Of a stretch of DNA of 64,000 nucleotides, positions 1 to 8,610 are shown one piece after another. The stretch lies in NCBI GenBank assembly GCA_021648375.1, contig JAKISW010000008.1, positions 1 through 64,000 on the forward strand, given 5' to 3'. Under the pieces are notes generated by a model. The model was not told the origin of the DNA and did not search any database. It worked only from the letters and a program-made list of their open reading frames with translations. Every line of letters starts with the position of its first letter. Position 1 is the first letter of the stretch. A program made the translations under genes and the position numbers. Source of the stretch: Devosiaceae bacterium (lineage in GTDB: Bacteria; Pseudomonadota; Alphaproteobacteria; Rhizobiales; Devosiaceae).

Positions 1-424
1 TATACAGCGCGCCTCCGATGACACCGCGAATTCCCCGATAAAAGGTAAATCCATCAATGCCCTCTTTTGCCATAGCTTGGGCAAAGCGAATATCGGGCAT
101 CGCCGCCCCCACCTTCACCTTATGATCGGGTAAAATTTCCAGCCCGGCAAACCCCTTTACCGGCAGGCGAATTACCACGCCCTCTAGCCCACCATCACGG
201 ACCAAAAGGTTCGAGCCAAGACCAATAATAGTTACATTTATTTCTTGGGGCAGGTTTTTTAGGAATAATTTCAAATCATCTTCGTCAGCCGGAAGAAAGA
301 ATAATTGCGCTGCTCCGCCGGTGCGAAACCAGGTGATTTCACCAAGATTTTGATTATGAACTAACTTTCCCCGGACATTTTTAATCCAGTTAGAAAACTC
401 TTCTCGCAAATCGGGATATGTCAC
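1..424 (-). CDS. murB: UDP-N-acetylenolpyruvoylglucosamine reductase MurB, N-terminal part (runs off the window)
   Basis: MurB is the FAD- and NADPH-dependent enzyme that reduces UDP-GlcNAc-enolpyruvate to UDP-MurNAc in the cytoplasm. About 141 codons are present. Translating the minus strand from the GTG at 424 gives the flavin-binding motif GLGSNLLVRDGG and, near the window edge, GFTFYRGIRGVIGGAL, which matches the family's FRGIPGxxGGAL loop. The GTG lies 7 nt after the murC stop, and GGAG in the last murC codons serves as ribosome binding site. This is the usual murC-murB order of dcw clusters. The C-terminal part lies outside the window. Confidence 0.93.
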   Translation of the reverse strand, partial: MTYPDLREEFSNWIKNVRGKLVHNQNLGEITWFRTGGAAQLFFLPADEDDLKLFLKNLPQEINVTIIGLGSNLLVRDGGLEGVVIRLPVKGFAGLEILPDHKVKVGAAMPDIRFAQAMAKEGIDGFTFYRGIRGVIGGALY

Positions 425-431
425 TTGAAAT

Positions 432-1844
432 TTAAGCTCCGTTTTTCAACTGTAAAAGCTCATCAGGTAGTTTTTGCGCCCATTGGGTAATATTTCCAGC
501 CCCGAGACAAACCACATAATCCCCTTTTATTGCCCGCTCTGAAATTAAAGGCGCCAGCATTTCTGGGTTCTCAATGGTGCGCACATCCCTGTGACCTAAA
601 GCGCGAATTCTGCGCGCCAGCTCCCGATGATTTACCCCCTCAATTGCCTCTTCTCCAGCCGTAAAAACCGGCGCAACAATTACCGTGTCCGCATCATTGA
701 AACAGGCGGCAAATTCTTCAAACAATTCTGAAAGGCGCGAATATCTATGGGGTTGCATAACCGCGATTACGTGATTTTTTGCGGACTGACGAGCCGCCTC
801 CAACACATAGGAAATTTCCACCGGATGGTGTCCATAATCATCAATGATTACAACTCCATCCACTTCCCCGGTTTTTGAAAAACGCCGTTTAACCCCGCTA
901 AATTCCAACAGGCCTTTGCGAATGGCCTCAGCACCGACTTCAAGCTGATCAACAACCGCAATCGCTGCGGTAGCATTTAGGGCATTGTGCAAACCCGGCA
1001 TGGGCAGAGATATATTATTCAGATTTTTTTGCTCGCCACTTAAACGATCCCGCAATTCCACATCAAATTCACAGCCACCGTTTTTATTGGCAAAGTTCAA
1101 AATCCGTACATCTGCCTGCGGGTTTTGACCATAGGTTATCACCCGCCGATCCTGAATTTCCCCCACCAGTGCCTGCACTTCGGGATGATCTGTGCACATA
1201 ACCGCAAATCCGTAAAACGGCACATTTTCCACAAAGTGATAATATGCGCGCTTCATAGTTTCAAAATCACCGTAATGATCCAGATGTTCCGGGTCCATAT
1301 TGGTCACCACCACCACATCAGCTGGTAATTTGGTGAAAGTGCCATCGCTTTCATCCGCTTCCACCACCATCCAGTCCCCATCACCAAGTCTGGCATTGGT
1401 TCCATAGGCGTTGATTATTCCGCCATTTATTACCGTCGGGTCCATATCCGCGGCATCGAGCAAAGCTGAAACCAGCGAAGTTGTTGTAGTTTTGCCATGG
1501 GTCCCCCCAATGGCAATGGCATTCTTAAAACGCATAATTTCTGCCAGCATTTCGGCTCTGCGCACTACGGGCAATGCCCGTCGTCTGGCTTCCAGCAATT
1601 CCAGATTATCACTTTTAATGGCCGAAGAAATAACCACCACCGCCGCATCGCCAAGATTTTGTCCATCATGGCCAATCACCACTTCAATGCCCATATCGCG
1701 CAATCTTAAAACATTGGGATTGCCCGCCATATCCGAGCCGCGAACCGTATAACCCTGAGAGTGCAAAATTTCAGCAATTCCACTCATACCAATGCCGCCA
1801 ATTCCCACAAAATGAACCGGACCAATTTCACGAGGCATTTTCAT
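432..1844 (-). CDS. murC: UDP-N-acetylmuramate--L-alanine ligase MurC
   Basis: This cytoplasmic ligase adds L-alanine to UDP-MurNAc, the first step of the peptide stem. The 470 residues are normal family length. The N-terminal Rossmann domain opens with HFVGIGGIGMSGIAE (residues about 11-25). The ATP-binding loop GGTHGKTTTTS is near residue 113, and the central-domain signature EADESDGTF near residue 163. It is followed by murB after 7 nt and preceded by murG across an 87-nt gap that contains a short tandem repeat, so it is probably in the same transcript. The ATG has only a weak GGA upstream. Confidence 0.97.
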   Translation of the reverse strand: MKMPREIGPVHFVGIGGIGMSGIAEILHSQGYTVRGSDMAGNPNVLRLRDMGIEVVIGHDGQNLGDAAVVVISSAIKSDNLELLEARRRALPVVRRAEMLAEIMRFKNAIAIGGTHGKTTTTSLVSALLDAADMDPTVINGGIINAYGTNARLGDGDWMVVEADESDGTFTKLPADVVVVTNMDPEHLDHYGDFETMKRAYYHFVENVPFYGFAVMCTDHPEVQALVGEIQDRRVITYGQNPQADVRILNFANKNGGCEFDVELRDRLSGEQKNLNNISLPMPGLHNALNATAAIAVVDQLEVGAEAIRKGLLEFSGVKRRFSKTGEVDGVVIIDDYGHHPVEISYVLEAARQSAKNHVIAVMQPHRYSRLSELFEEFAACFNDADTVIVAPVFTAGEEAIEGVNHRELARRIRALGHRDVRTIENPEMLAPLISERAIKGDYVVCLGAGNITQWAQKLPDELLQLKNGA

Positions 1845-1890
1845 ATTTTTTCCAACAGCTTTTTTGTTTTGTAGTTGAGGGATTGGCCCC

Positions 1891-1934
1891 TTGAGTCGAG
1901 ACCCTTGGGTCGAGACCCTTGAATCTAGATTCTA
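1891..1934. repeat. Three 14-bp units, each a small palindrome, starting at the murG stop codon
   Basis: On the plus strand the units are TTGAGTCGAGACCC (1891), TTGGGTCGAGACCC (1905) and TTGAATCTAGATTC (1919). The second and third contain perfect inverted repeats (GGGTC-GA-GACCC and GAATC-TA-GATTC), and the first is imperfect. Units 2 and 3 differ in sequence but keep the pairing. Read on the minus strand, the array begins with the TAG that ends murG (1934-1932). It fills about half of the murG-murC spacer. Confidence 0.8.
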
Positions 1935-3029
1935 CTTATGCAGGTTTTCAGCAGCATCGGCCAATCTTTGCACCGCGTCTTTGCGTCCCAAAGATTTTGC
2001 TTTTTGCGCAGCATTTTTTAACATATTTGCATTGCCTAGCAATTCTTCAAGTTGTTTGGCAAATAAAAGGTCATTGTCTTTAGATTGCGTTGAAAGATTG
2101 TCCTGATCCACCAACCAGCCACCGCCTGCCTCCTGCATTAAAAGCGCATTGGCCCGTTGATCCTGATCAAGGGAGTTGGGCAATGGCACCAATATTGCCG
2201 GACGTCCAATTACGCCCAATTCTGCAATTGTTGTGGCCCCGGCACGCCCAATAACCAAATGTGATTTAGCCATTCGTTGTGGCAAATCTGCAAAAAACGT
2301 CGACAATTCCACATTGATGCGAGCCTTGGAATAAACCTTTGTCACCTGCTCCAGATCTTCAGATCTACATTGCTGAATGACCTGCAAACGCGACCTGATA
2401 TGTTCAGGCAAAGCCGCAATCGCCGGCGGAATAAACTGCGAGAATGCCCTGGCCCCCTGACTGCCACCAAATACCAGCAGAAAAAGCGACGAATTTTCAT
2501 CCAGCTTCGGATAGTCGATCATTGCCGCTTTGGTGACAATATCACGCACCGGATTGCCGGTTACAATCAGATCATCCCTGTTAAACCCTGAGGTTTTTTC
2601 AAATTGCACAGCGATTGCTTTTGCAAATCGCGCCAAAGCCCGGTTTGCCCGCCCGGCAATGGCATTTTGCTCATGCAACAGTCCGGGAATTCTCATTATG
2701 GACGCAGCAAGAAACGGCGGAAAACACGGATAGCCGCCAAAGGCTATAACCCCATCGGGTTTAATCTGACGCAACATGGAAAAGCTTGAAAATATCCCGC
2801 CTAAAATCTTAAATCCCGCGCCGATAAATTTAATCGGGTTTTTAAATGAAGGTGTTGCGGAAGCAATTATATGAGTTTTGGTGGCAGGGAAATCACTGCC
2901 ATATTCCTCCACCCTTTCATCGGTGGCCAGATGCACCTCATGACCGCGTCTTATCAACTCCTGGGCCAACGCCATAGCGGGGAACAAATGCCCCCCGGTT
3001 CCTCCCGCCATCAAAACATAGGTAGCCAT
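1932..3029 (-). CDS. murG: Lipid II synthase MurG (UDP-GlcNAc transferase)
   Basis: MurG transfers GlcNAc from UDP-GlcNAc to lipid I on the inner face of the cytoplasmic membrane to form lipid II. The 365 residues show the GT-B fold signatures: the N-terminal glycine-rich loop MAGGTGGHLFPAMALAQEL, HEQNAIAGRANR near residue 120, FGGSQGAR near residue 189, and the UDP-GlcNAc site GRAGATTIAELGVIGRPAILVP in the C-terminal domain. The start ATG shares one base with the ftsW stop (TAATG), which implies translational coupling. Its TAG stop is also the first triplet of a short repeat array. Confidence 0.97.
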   Translation of the reverse strand: MATYVLMAGGTGGHLFPAMALAQELIRRGHEVHLATDERVEEYGSDFPATKTHIIASATPSFKNPIKFIGAGFKILGGIFSSFSMLRQIKPDGVIAFGGYPCFPPFLAASIMRIPGLLHEQNAIAGRANRALARFAKAIAVQFEKTSGFNRDDLIVTGNPVRDIVTKAAMIDYPKLDENSSLFLLVFGGSQGARAFSQFIPPAIAALPEHIRSRLQVIQQCRSEDLEQVTKVYSKARINVELSTFFADLPQRMAKSHLVIGRAGATTIAELGVIGRPAILVPLPNSLDQDQRANALLMQEAGGGWLVDQDNLSTQSKDNDLLFAKQLEELLGNANMLKNAAQKAKSLGRKDAVQRLADAAENLHK

Positions 3030-4186
3030 TATTCACCCGGCACCATGGCTGATTTATGGGGGGGAATTCCCGATTTCAGGGTTTCTTCCGGCTTGCGTCG
3101 GGCCATCGCCAAAATCAGCCCAACCGAAAATGCCGTCGCCAGCATAGAGGTTCCCCCATAAGAAACAAAAGGCAGGGTCATGCCTGTAGCCGGAGCCATG
3201 TTGAGATTAACCGTTAGGTTTATTCCCGCCTGCAAACCAAATTGGATGGCCAGCGCGCTAATTGCCAAACGCACAAATAAACTACTTTGACGTTGGGCCA
3301 AAAATAGTGATCTCAACGTGATAAATGCAATCAGCGCCACCAGCACCATTGCAAACAATATGCCAAACTCTCCTGCCGCCGCAGAAAATACAAAATCCGC
3401 ATGGGCATCAGGAACATAGCGCCTTACAATTGCCTCTCCTGGACCGCGACCAAACCATCCCCCTTCAAGCAAAGACTGCAACGCCCTGTCAATCTGGTAG
3501 GTATCAACACTTTCCGGGTTCAAAAACCCATCAATCCGACGCGCCACATTGGGCATAATAATATATGCCGCCAATGCTCCCCCGGCCGCCAATCCAAGCA
3601 GGCCCAAAGTAATCCACCATGAAATCCCCGTCAAAAACAACAATGAAGCCCAAGTAGCCACCAGCAATACCGTTTGCCCAAAATCCGGTTGCAGCATTAG
3701 CAAAGTAACAATCAGCACCATCAATCCAGCTGCAATCGAACGTGCGGGCATATCGGGGTGCTTCATTTTTTGGGCAAACAACCAGGCAGCAATTACTGCA
3801 AACGCCGGTTTAACAAACTCCGAAGGCTGTACGCTCTGCCCAAGAATTTTTACCCAGCGGCGCGAACCCTTGATTTCAACTCCAAATCTCCAGGCCACAA
3901 TCAGCAAAAAAATTGAACCAAAAAGCAAGATAAGCGATGAAATTTTAGCCTGCCTGACATTCAAAAACGACACACCAACCAACACAAAAAGTGCCGCGGT
4001 GGCAAAAAATGCGTGCCGGATGACAAAATGCCAGGGGGAAAGATCAAGACGCTCTGCCACAGGCGGACTGGCGGCGAATGACAATATCATTCCAATCGTC
4101 AGCAACAGCGCCAGCGCTGTCAGCAATTCCTTGTCAATGGTCCACCACCACTCGGCAATCGGTGTTTTTTTAGCACGTGAAAACAT
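3029..4186 (-). CDS. ftsW: Septal peptidoglycan polymerase FtsW (SEDS family)
   Basis: FtsW is the SEDS-family glycosyltransferase that works with FtsI at the septum. I chose the ATG at 4186, giving 385 residues, because MFSRAKKTPIAEWWWTIDKE matches the usual N-terminus of alphaproteobacterial FtsW. The longer open frame begins at a TTG (4207) with no convincing ribosome binding site. About ten membrane segments are visible. SEDS motifs include GSRRWVKI, QPSEFVKPA, DFGQTVL, and MTLPFVSYGGTSML near the C-terminus. It is coupled to murG by a one-base stop/start overlap. In most dcw clusters murD sits directly upstream; here that place holds only a repeat. Confidence 0.96.
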   Translation of the reverse strand: MFSRAKKTPIAEWWWTIDKELLTALALLLTIGMILSFAASPPVAERLDLSPWHFVIRHAFFATAALFVLVGVSFLNVRQAKISSLILLFGSIFLLIVAWRFGVEIKGSRRWVKILGQSVQPSEFVKPAFAVIAAWLFAQKMKHPDMPARSIAAGLMVLIVTLLMLQPDFGQTVLLVATWASLLFLTGISWWITLGLLGLAAGGALAAYIIMPNVARRIDGFLNPESVDTYQIDRALQSLLEGGWFGRGPGEAIVRRYVPDAHADFVFSAAAGEFGILFAMVLVALIAFITLRSLFLAQRQSSLFVRLAISALAIQFGLQAGINLTVNLNMAPATGMTLPFVSYGGTSMLATAFSVGLILAMARRKPEETLKSGIPPHKSAMVPGE

Positions 4187-4311
4187 CAGTTTGATCACCG
4201 CCCACAAAAAAAGCAGCGTCCCGGTCTGTTGAAACTGATCCAGATATATATGGGTATGGTTACCAGTTCACAAACCAATGGCTCAGATTTCAAAAAAAAT
4301 GGATAAAATCC

Positions 4312-4412
4312 AGAGCAAAGGTTTTTTTAATCAAAACCTTTGCTCTAAATCTTTGTTTTGTCGCGCTGCCGAAACACAAAACCGCAAGGGCACTTTTGCT
4401 GGCAACGCTCTA
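4312..4412 (-). repeat. Rhizobial-type intergenic palindrome, copy A, starting at the mraY stop codon
   Basis: Read on the minus strand the element starts with TAGAGCGTTGCCAGC and contains AAAGTG, GCGGTTTT, TTCGGCAGCGCGACAAAACAAAG. It ends with a 14-bp perfect hairpin (arms 4312-4325 and 4333-4346, AGAGCAAAGGTTTT and its complement). The same ordered blocks occur in copy B (8505-8610) and in the shorter copies C and D (23331-23460). Its first triplet TAG is the stop codon of mraY. The strong hairpin could act as a terminator or RNA-processing site between mraY and ftsW. Confidence 0.85.
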
Positions 4413-5495
4413 ACGAAGTTTCAGCGATGAAAGCCCGACCATGGCCAAAACTATGGAAATAATCCAAAAGCGGATAACAATCTGACTTTCCGTCCAGCCC
4501 AGATGTTCAAAATGATGGTGAATGGGTGCCATCTTGAACACCCGCTTTCCCGTCAGCTTATAACTTGTAACCTGAACAATCACCGACAGGGTTTCCAAAA
4601 CAAACAATCCGCCGATTATGGCCAGAACTATTTCATGTTTGGTTGCTACCGCAATGGCTCCAAGCGCGCCCCCAAGGGCCAAAGAGCCGGTATCGCCCAT
4701 AAAAATCTGCGCCGGTGGGGCGTTAAACCATAAAAACCCAAGCCCGGCCCCGATTATCGCCCCGCAAACCACCGCCAATTCTCCGGTTCCAGGCACAAAG
4801 TTGACCAAAAGATAATCAGCAAATGTCTGATTGCCCACCAGATAGGCAATCAAGCCAAAACTGGCCGCTGCAATCATCACCGGCACAATTGCCAAACCAT
4901 CAAGACCATCGGTCAGATTAACCGAATTGGCTGCTCCAAGAATTACAAAAGCTCCAAAAATAAAGAAGAAAAGCCCCAAATCAATGGCGATATCTTTTAC
5001 AAACGGTAACAATATTGATGTCGCCGTTGATGGTTCACCAACCCGCGAGATAATTAAAACAGCAATTATCCCTACAAATGCCTCAAGCAATATTCGCTGG
5101 CGCGCACCAAATCCATTGTTGGAAGATCGGGTGATTTTCAGATAATCATCATAAAACCCGATAGCGCCATAACAAACCGTCACTCCCAACACCACAAGCA
5201 CATAAATATTGCCAAGATTGGCCCAAAGCAAAGTTGATAGCACCAGGCTGGCAATGATAATCAACCCGCCCATTGTCGGGGTTCCCGCTTTTTCGATTAT
5301 ATGACTTTTTGGGCCATCTTCGCGGATAGGCTGGCCACCCCCTTGCAGTTTTGCCAGTCTTTTAATGGTTCCGGGGCCAAACAACAGCACAAAAAACATC
5401 GCGGTAACCACAGCGCCGCCGGTTCGAAATGTTATGTAGCGAAAAATATTGAAGACACCAAAACCGTCTCCCAGTTGCTCAAGAAAATAGAACAT
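4410..5495 (-). CDS. mraY: Phospho-MurNAc-pentapeptide transferase MraY
   Basis: MraY transfers phospho-MurNAc-pentapeptide from UDP to undecaprenyl phosphate and so makes lipid I at the inner membrane. The 361 residues and about ten membrane segments fit the family. Visible motifs include GGGQPIREDGPKSH, GTPTMGGLIII, the aspartate pair in GFYDDYLKITR, NSVNLTDGLDGLA, FMGDTGSLALGG, and the histidine cluster APIHHHFEHLGW. It follows murF after 37 nt. Downstream, murD is not found before ftsW. The TAG stop is provided by the first bases of intergenic repeat copy A. Confidence 0.97.
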   Translation of the reverse strand: MFYFLEQLGDGFGVFNIFRYITFRTGGAVVTAMFFVLLFGPGTIKRLAKLQGGGQPIREDGPKSHIIEKAGTPTMGGLIIIASLVLSTLLWANLGNIYVLVVLGVTVCYGAIGFYDDYLKITRSSNNGFGARQRILLEAFVGIIAVLIISRVGEPSTATSILLPFVKDIAIDLGLFFFIFGAFVILGAANSVNLTDGLDGLAIVPVMIAAASFGLIAYLVGNQTFADYLLVNFVPGTGELAVVCGAIIGAGLGFLWFNAPPAQIFMGDTGSLALGGALGAIAVATKHEIVLAIIGGLFVLETLSVIVQVTSYKLTGKRVFKMAPIHHHFEHLGWTESQIVIRFWIISIVLAMVGLSSLKLR

Positions 5496-5532
5496 AAATT
5501 TTACTTCAATCCCATCGGGTAATCTTTAACAT

Positions 5533-6936
5533 TTATGCCCCCGCAAAACGGCTTCGGATTGCCTCAACAATATGAGAAAGCCCAACCCCGTTTGACCCTT
5601 TGACCATAATTTGGTCCCCCCAATCAAGACCATTTACAATTTGGGGGCAAATCTGTTTGGCATCAATTGCCCAAAAAACTTCACTATACGGCTCAATTGC
5701 CTCTTTTAGGCCCTGCATATTCTCTCCCACCAGATAGATCCTGTCGGGCGAACATGCGATTATATCAGTTGTTAAATCCAAATGCGCTTGATTAGAATTT
5801 TCTCCCAACTCCAGCATTTCTCCCAACACCAGAATGCGATTTTTTCCATTTGCCGGTCTTTGAGAAAATACTGCAAGAGCAGCAGCCATGGATGATGGAT
5901 TGGCGTTATAACTCTCGTCTATCAATTCAATGGTTTTGTTGCCGGAACCAAAAAGCAAAACTTCTCCACGCCCTTTTGAAGCTTCAAATTTTTCAAGATT
6001 TTCAAGCGCTTGCCCTAAATTAATACCAAGACGGTCAGCTACAATAAGAGCGCCCACTCCATTGGCAATTGAGTGAGTTCCCTGTATTTTTAGTTTTATT
6101 GCCAACTCGTTTCCAGCCATTGAAATATGTGCGGAACTTGCCTGATCCTGAGCCTTATAATCAAAAATTCTCACGTTTGAATTTTGATCAAACCCATAGG
6201 AAATAATATTTTTGACCCCATCCAGGCGCGCTTGCGCCAACAATATTTCCATATATTTATGATCTGAATTAATTATTGCACATCCATCAGGCACCAGACC
6301 ACAAAAAATTTCGGCCTTGGCTTTTGCTATCCCCTCCATATTGTCAAAATTACCCAGATGGGCAGCCCCTATGGAGGTAATAAGGGCAATATGAGGATTG
6401 ACCAGCTTCACAAGCGGGGTGATTTCACCGGAATGGTTCATGCCGATTTCAAATATGCCAAATTCAGTATCCGCCGCCATGTTTGCCAGCATTAGCGGCA
6501 CACCCCAATGATTGTTGAAACTTTTGATCGAGGCGTGGGTTTTACCCTCCCCCTGCAAAATTTGCTGAACCATGGATTTTGTGGTGGTTTTTCCGGCACT
6601 ACCGGTTATTGCGATGATTTTTGCCTTGCTGCGTTTTCTGGCCGCGCGGGCAATATCAACCATTGCTAAAAGTGTATCGGGCACAATAATTGTTGCCATT
6701 CCAGAAAATCTAGATGCTTGTTTTTTAGAAACCAGCGCCACCCCGGCCCCGTTTTTTAGCGCGTTTTCAACAAAATCATGACCATCGAAGCGGTCCCCTG
6801 TAATGGGAACATATAGAGCACCCCTGGCAATTGATCTACTATCAATGGAAACCGAAGATATATTTTCAGCTTTGATATTTTGCGTTTGCCCCCCGGTTGC
6901 CTTGATTATTTCAGCAATTGAAAACAGGTTGGGCAT
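5533..6936 (-). CDS. murF: UDP-MurNAc-tripeptide--D-alanyl-D-alanine ligase MurF
   Basis: MurF adds D-Ala-D-Ala to the UDP-MurNAc-tripeptide, completing the cytoplasmic precursor. The 467 residues include the N-terminal substrate domain (SSVSIDSRSIARGALYVPI), the ATP loop ITGSAGKTTTKSM near residue 110, FEIGMNHSGEI near residue 161, and LIDESYNANPSSMAAAL near residue 330, which is typical of MurF rather than MurE. The start ATG overlaps the murE stop by one base, so the two are translationally coupled. Confidence 0.97.
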   Translation of the reverse strand: MPNLFSIAEIIKATGGQTQNIKAENISSVSIDSRSIARGALYVPITGDRFDGHDFVENALKNGAGVALVSKKQASRFSGMATIIVPDTLLAMVDIARAARKRSKAKIIAITGSAGKTTTKSMVQQILQGEGKTHASIKSFNNHWGVPLMLANMAADTEFGIFEIGMNHSGEITPLVKLVNPHIALITSIGAAHLGNFDNMEGIAKAKAEIFCGLVPDGCAIINSDHKYMEILLAQARLDGVKNIISYGFDQNSNVRIFDYKAQDQASSAHISMAGNELAIKLKIQGTHSIANGVGALIVADRLGINLGQALENLEKFEASKGRGEVLLFGSGNKTIELIDESYNANPSSMAAALAVFSQRPANGKNRILVLGEMLELGENSNQAHLDLTTDIIACSPDRIYLVGENMQGLKEAIEPYSEVFWAIDAKQICPQIVNGLDWGDQIMVKGSNGVGLSHIVEAIRSRFAGA

Positions 6937-8396
6937 TATTTCTTCCGAAGCGCTTCAATAACCTGCTCATGATCGGAAAAGGGATGTTTGGTGGTGCCAA
7001 TTATTTGATAGTCCTCATGGCCCTTGCCGGCAATCAGCAATACATCGCCTTTTTCAAGACTTTCAATAGCGGTTTTTATCGCCTCAGCCCGATCACCGAT
7101 TTCTGTTACCCCTTTTGCCCCCTCCATCACCTGCGCCCGAATGGCGGCGGCGTCTTCAGTGCGGGGATTATCGTCGGTAACAATAACCTGGTCACATATT
7201 TCAGCAGCAATTTCTCCCATTTGCGCCCGCTTACCCTGATCTCTATCGCCTCCGGCTCCAATAACCACTTTCAGGGAGCCTGTGGCATAGGGACGAAGCG
7301 CACCAAGCGCGGTTTTAAGGGCGTCAGGAGTATGGGCATAATCCACAAATATCGCTGCGCCCTTATGGGTTGCAACTTTTTCAAGCCTGCCGCGCGCCCC
7401 TTCAAGCTTTTCAAGAGCTGCTATAACCATCTCTTTGTCAGCGCCTCCGGCATCAATGTCTCCGGCAACCACCATTGCCGCGGCCACCACAGCATTCAAG
7501 GCCTGAAATTCTCCTGCGAGAGGCAATAAAAAGTCCAAAGGCTCACCAACCAATTTACCGGTAATTCTTTGCCCCCAACCGTCGCGAACAATATCAGAAA
7601 TTTCAATATAGGCCCCTTCTCGACCAACGCTTAAGGGCGTTGCGCCCCGCTCCATAGCCCCGAATAAAAACGGCATATGCTCCGGATCATCGCCATTGAC
7701 AACGGCCGCGCCCCCCTCTTTCATCAATTCCTTGAACAAACGCAGCTTGGCATCGCGATAGCGATCCATATCCTCATGATAGTCCAGATGATCACGGCTA
7801 AGATTGGTAAATCCCACCACATCAAACTCAATTCCATCAAGCCTTGCCTGATCAAGACCATGGCTGGAGGCTTCCATAATTACGTGCTCAATCCCATCGC
7901 TTTTGAATTGGGCCAACTGCTTATGAAGGGTCAAAGGATCCGGCGTGGTCAGCGATCCGGCCACAATTTCATCCCCGGACTGGGTGCCAAGGGTGCCAAT
8001 AGTTGCCCCTTTGATGCCAATTGCCTCCCATATTTGTAAAACAAAAGCGGCAACAGAGGTTTTACCATTGGTGCCGGTAACCCCCATCATCATTTTCGGT
8101 TGCGGCCCACTCGCCCTCATTGCAGCTTTTGCATAAGCGGCACGCACATTTTCTATTACGATAGTGCTGACACCAAGATCTGTGGTCGGCTCCCGATCAC
8201 AAACGATTACCCGCGCCCCGCGCTCCACCGCTTTGGCGCTATAAACATCTCCATGCACATTGCTGCCCGGCAAGGCAAAAAACGCCTCTCCAAATGCAAT
8301 GGCCCGACTGTCAGAATTTATCCCTGTGACGCGAATATTTTCAATATTCTCATTCTCAAGTGCCCCGGCCAACAATTCAGTCAATAAATGTGACAA
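6936..8396 (-). CDS. murE: UDP-MurNAc-L-Ala-D-Glu--meso-diaminopimelate ligase MurE
   Basis: MurE adds the third stem residue. The DNPRTED motif near residue 410 is the diaminopimelate-specific form (DNPR), as expected for a Gram-negative wall. Other landmarks are NSDSRAIAFGEAFFALPG near the N-terminus, the ATP loop GVTGTNGKTSV near residue 105, and SSHGLDQARLDG. Length is 486 residues. The start is a TTG at 8396, preceded at 7 nt by AAGGA; no ATG lies in a better position. It overlaps murF by one base. A 211-nt gap holding repeat copy B separates it from ftsI. Confidence 0.96.
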   Translation of the reverse strand: MSHLLTELLAGALENENIENIRVTGINSDSRAIAFGEAFFALPGSNVHGDVYSAKAVERGARVIVCDREPTTDLGVSTIVIENVRAAYAKAAMRASGPQPKMMMGVTGTNGKTSVAAFVLQIWEAIGIKGATIGTLGTQSGDEIVAGSLTTPDPLTLHKQLAQFKSDGIEHVIMEASSHGLDQARLDGIEFDVVGFTNLSRDHLDYHEDMDRYRDAKLRLFKELMKEGGAAVVNGDDPEHMPFLFGAMERGATPLSVGREGAYIEISDIVRDGWGQRITGKLVGEPLDFLLPLAGEFQALNAVVAAAMVVAGDIDAGGADKEMVIAALEKLEGARGRLEKVATHKGAAIFVDYAHTPDALKTALGALRPYATGSLKVVIGAGGDRDQGKRAQMGEIAAEICDQVIVTDDNPRTEDAAAIRAQVMEGAKGVTEIGDRAEAIKTAIESLEKGDVLLIAGKGHEDYQIIGTTKHPFSDHEQVIEALRKK

Positions 8397-8504
8397 TTCA
8401 AATTCCTTAAAATTTTACAACCGCCCGATTATGCGGCATTCCCCCGATAATTCAAAATTTTAATGGTTTGGCATTTACTGCCAGACCCGCCCGATATTAG
8501 CACC

Positions 8505-8610
8505 TAGAGCCTATCATGTTTTGATGGAATCAAAACAAATGCTCTATCGTTTTTGATTTGTCGCATTTTCGAACCGGATAACCGCGTACACTTATCCTGA
8601 AAATGCTCTA
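8505..8610 (-). repeat. Rhizobial-type intergenic palindrome, copy B, starting at the ftsI stop codon
   Basis: The minus strand begins TAGAGCATTTTCAGGATAAG, runs through CGCGGTTATCCGGTTCG and AAAATGCGACAAATCAAA, and ends with a second half holding AGAGCATTTGTTTTGATTCC and TCAAAACATG. It is the same family as copy A, with the same block order but different pairing sequences. The TAG at 8610-8608 is both the first triplet of the repeat and the stop codon of ftsI. The arms GAGCATTTTC and GAAAATGC can pair. Confidence 0.87.

Noticed and set aside
3549..4232. A 227-codon plus-strand open frame
   Set aside because: It is antisense to ftsW and lies within its full-length match.
4187..4311. A murD fragment in the ftsW-mraY gap
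   Set aside because: No MurD motif (ATP loop GTNGKT-like or RGGxDK-type) is seen in any frame. The gap holds a repeat and a short AT-rich stretch.
6918..7529. A 203-codon plus-strand open frame
   Set aside because: It is antisense to murE, whose protein matches over its full length. The frame is a shadow.
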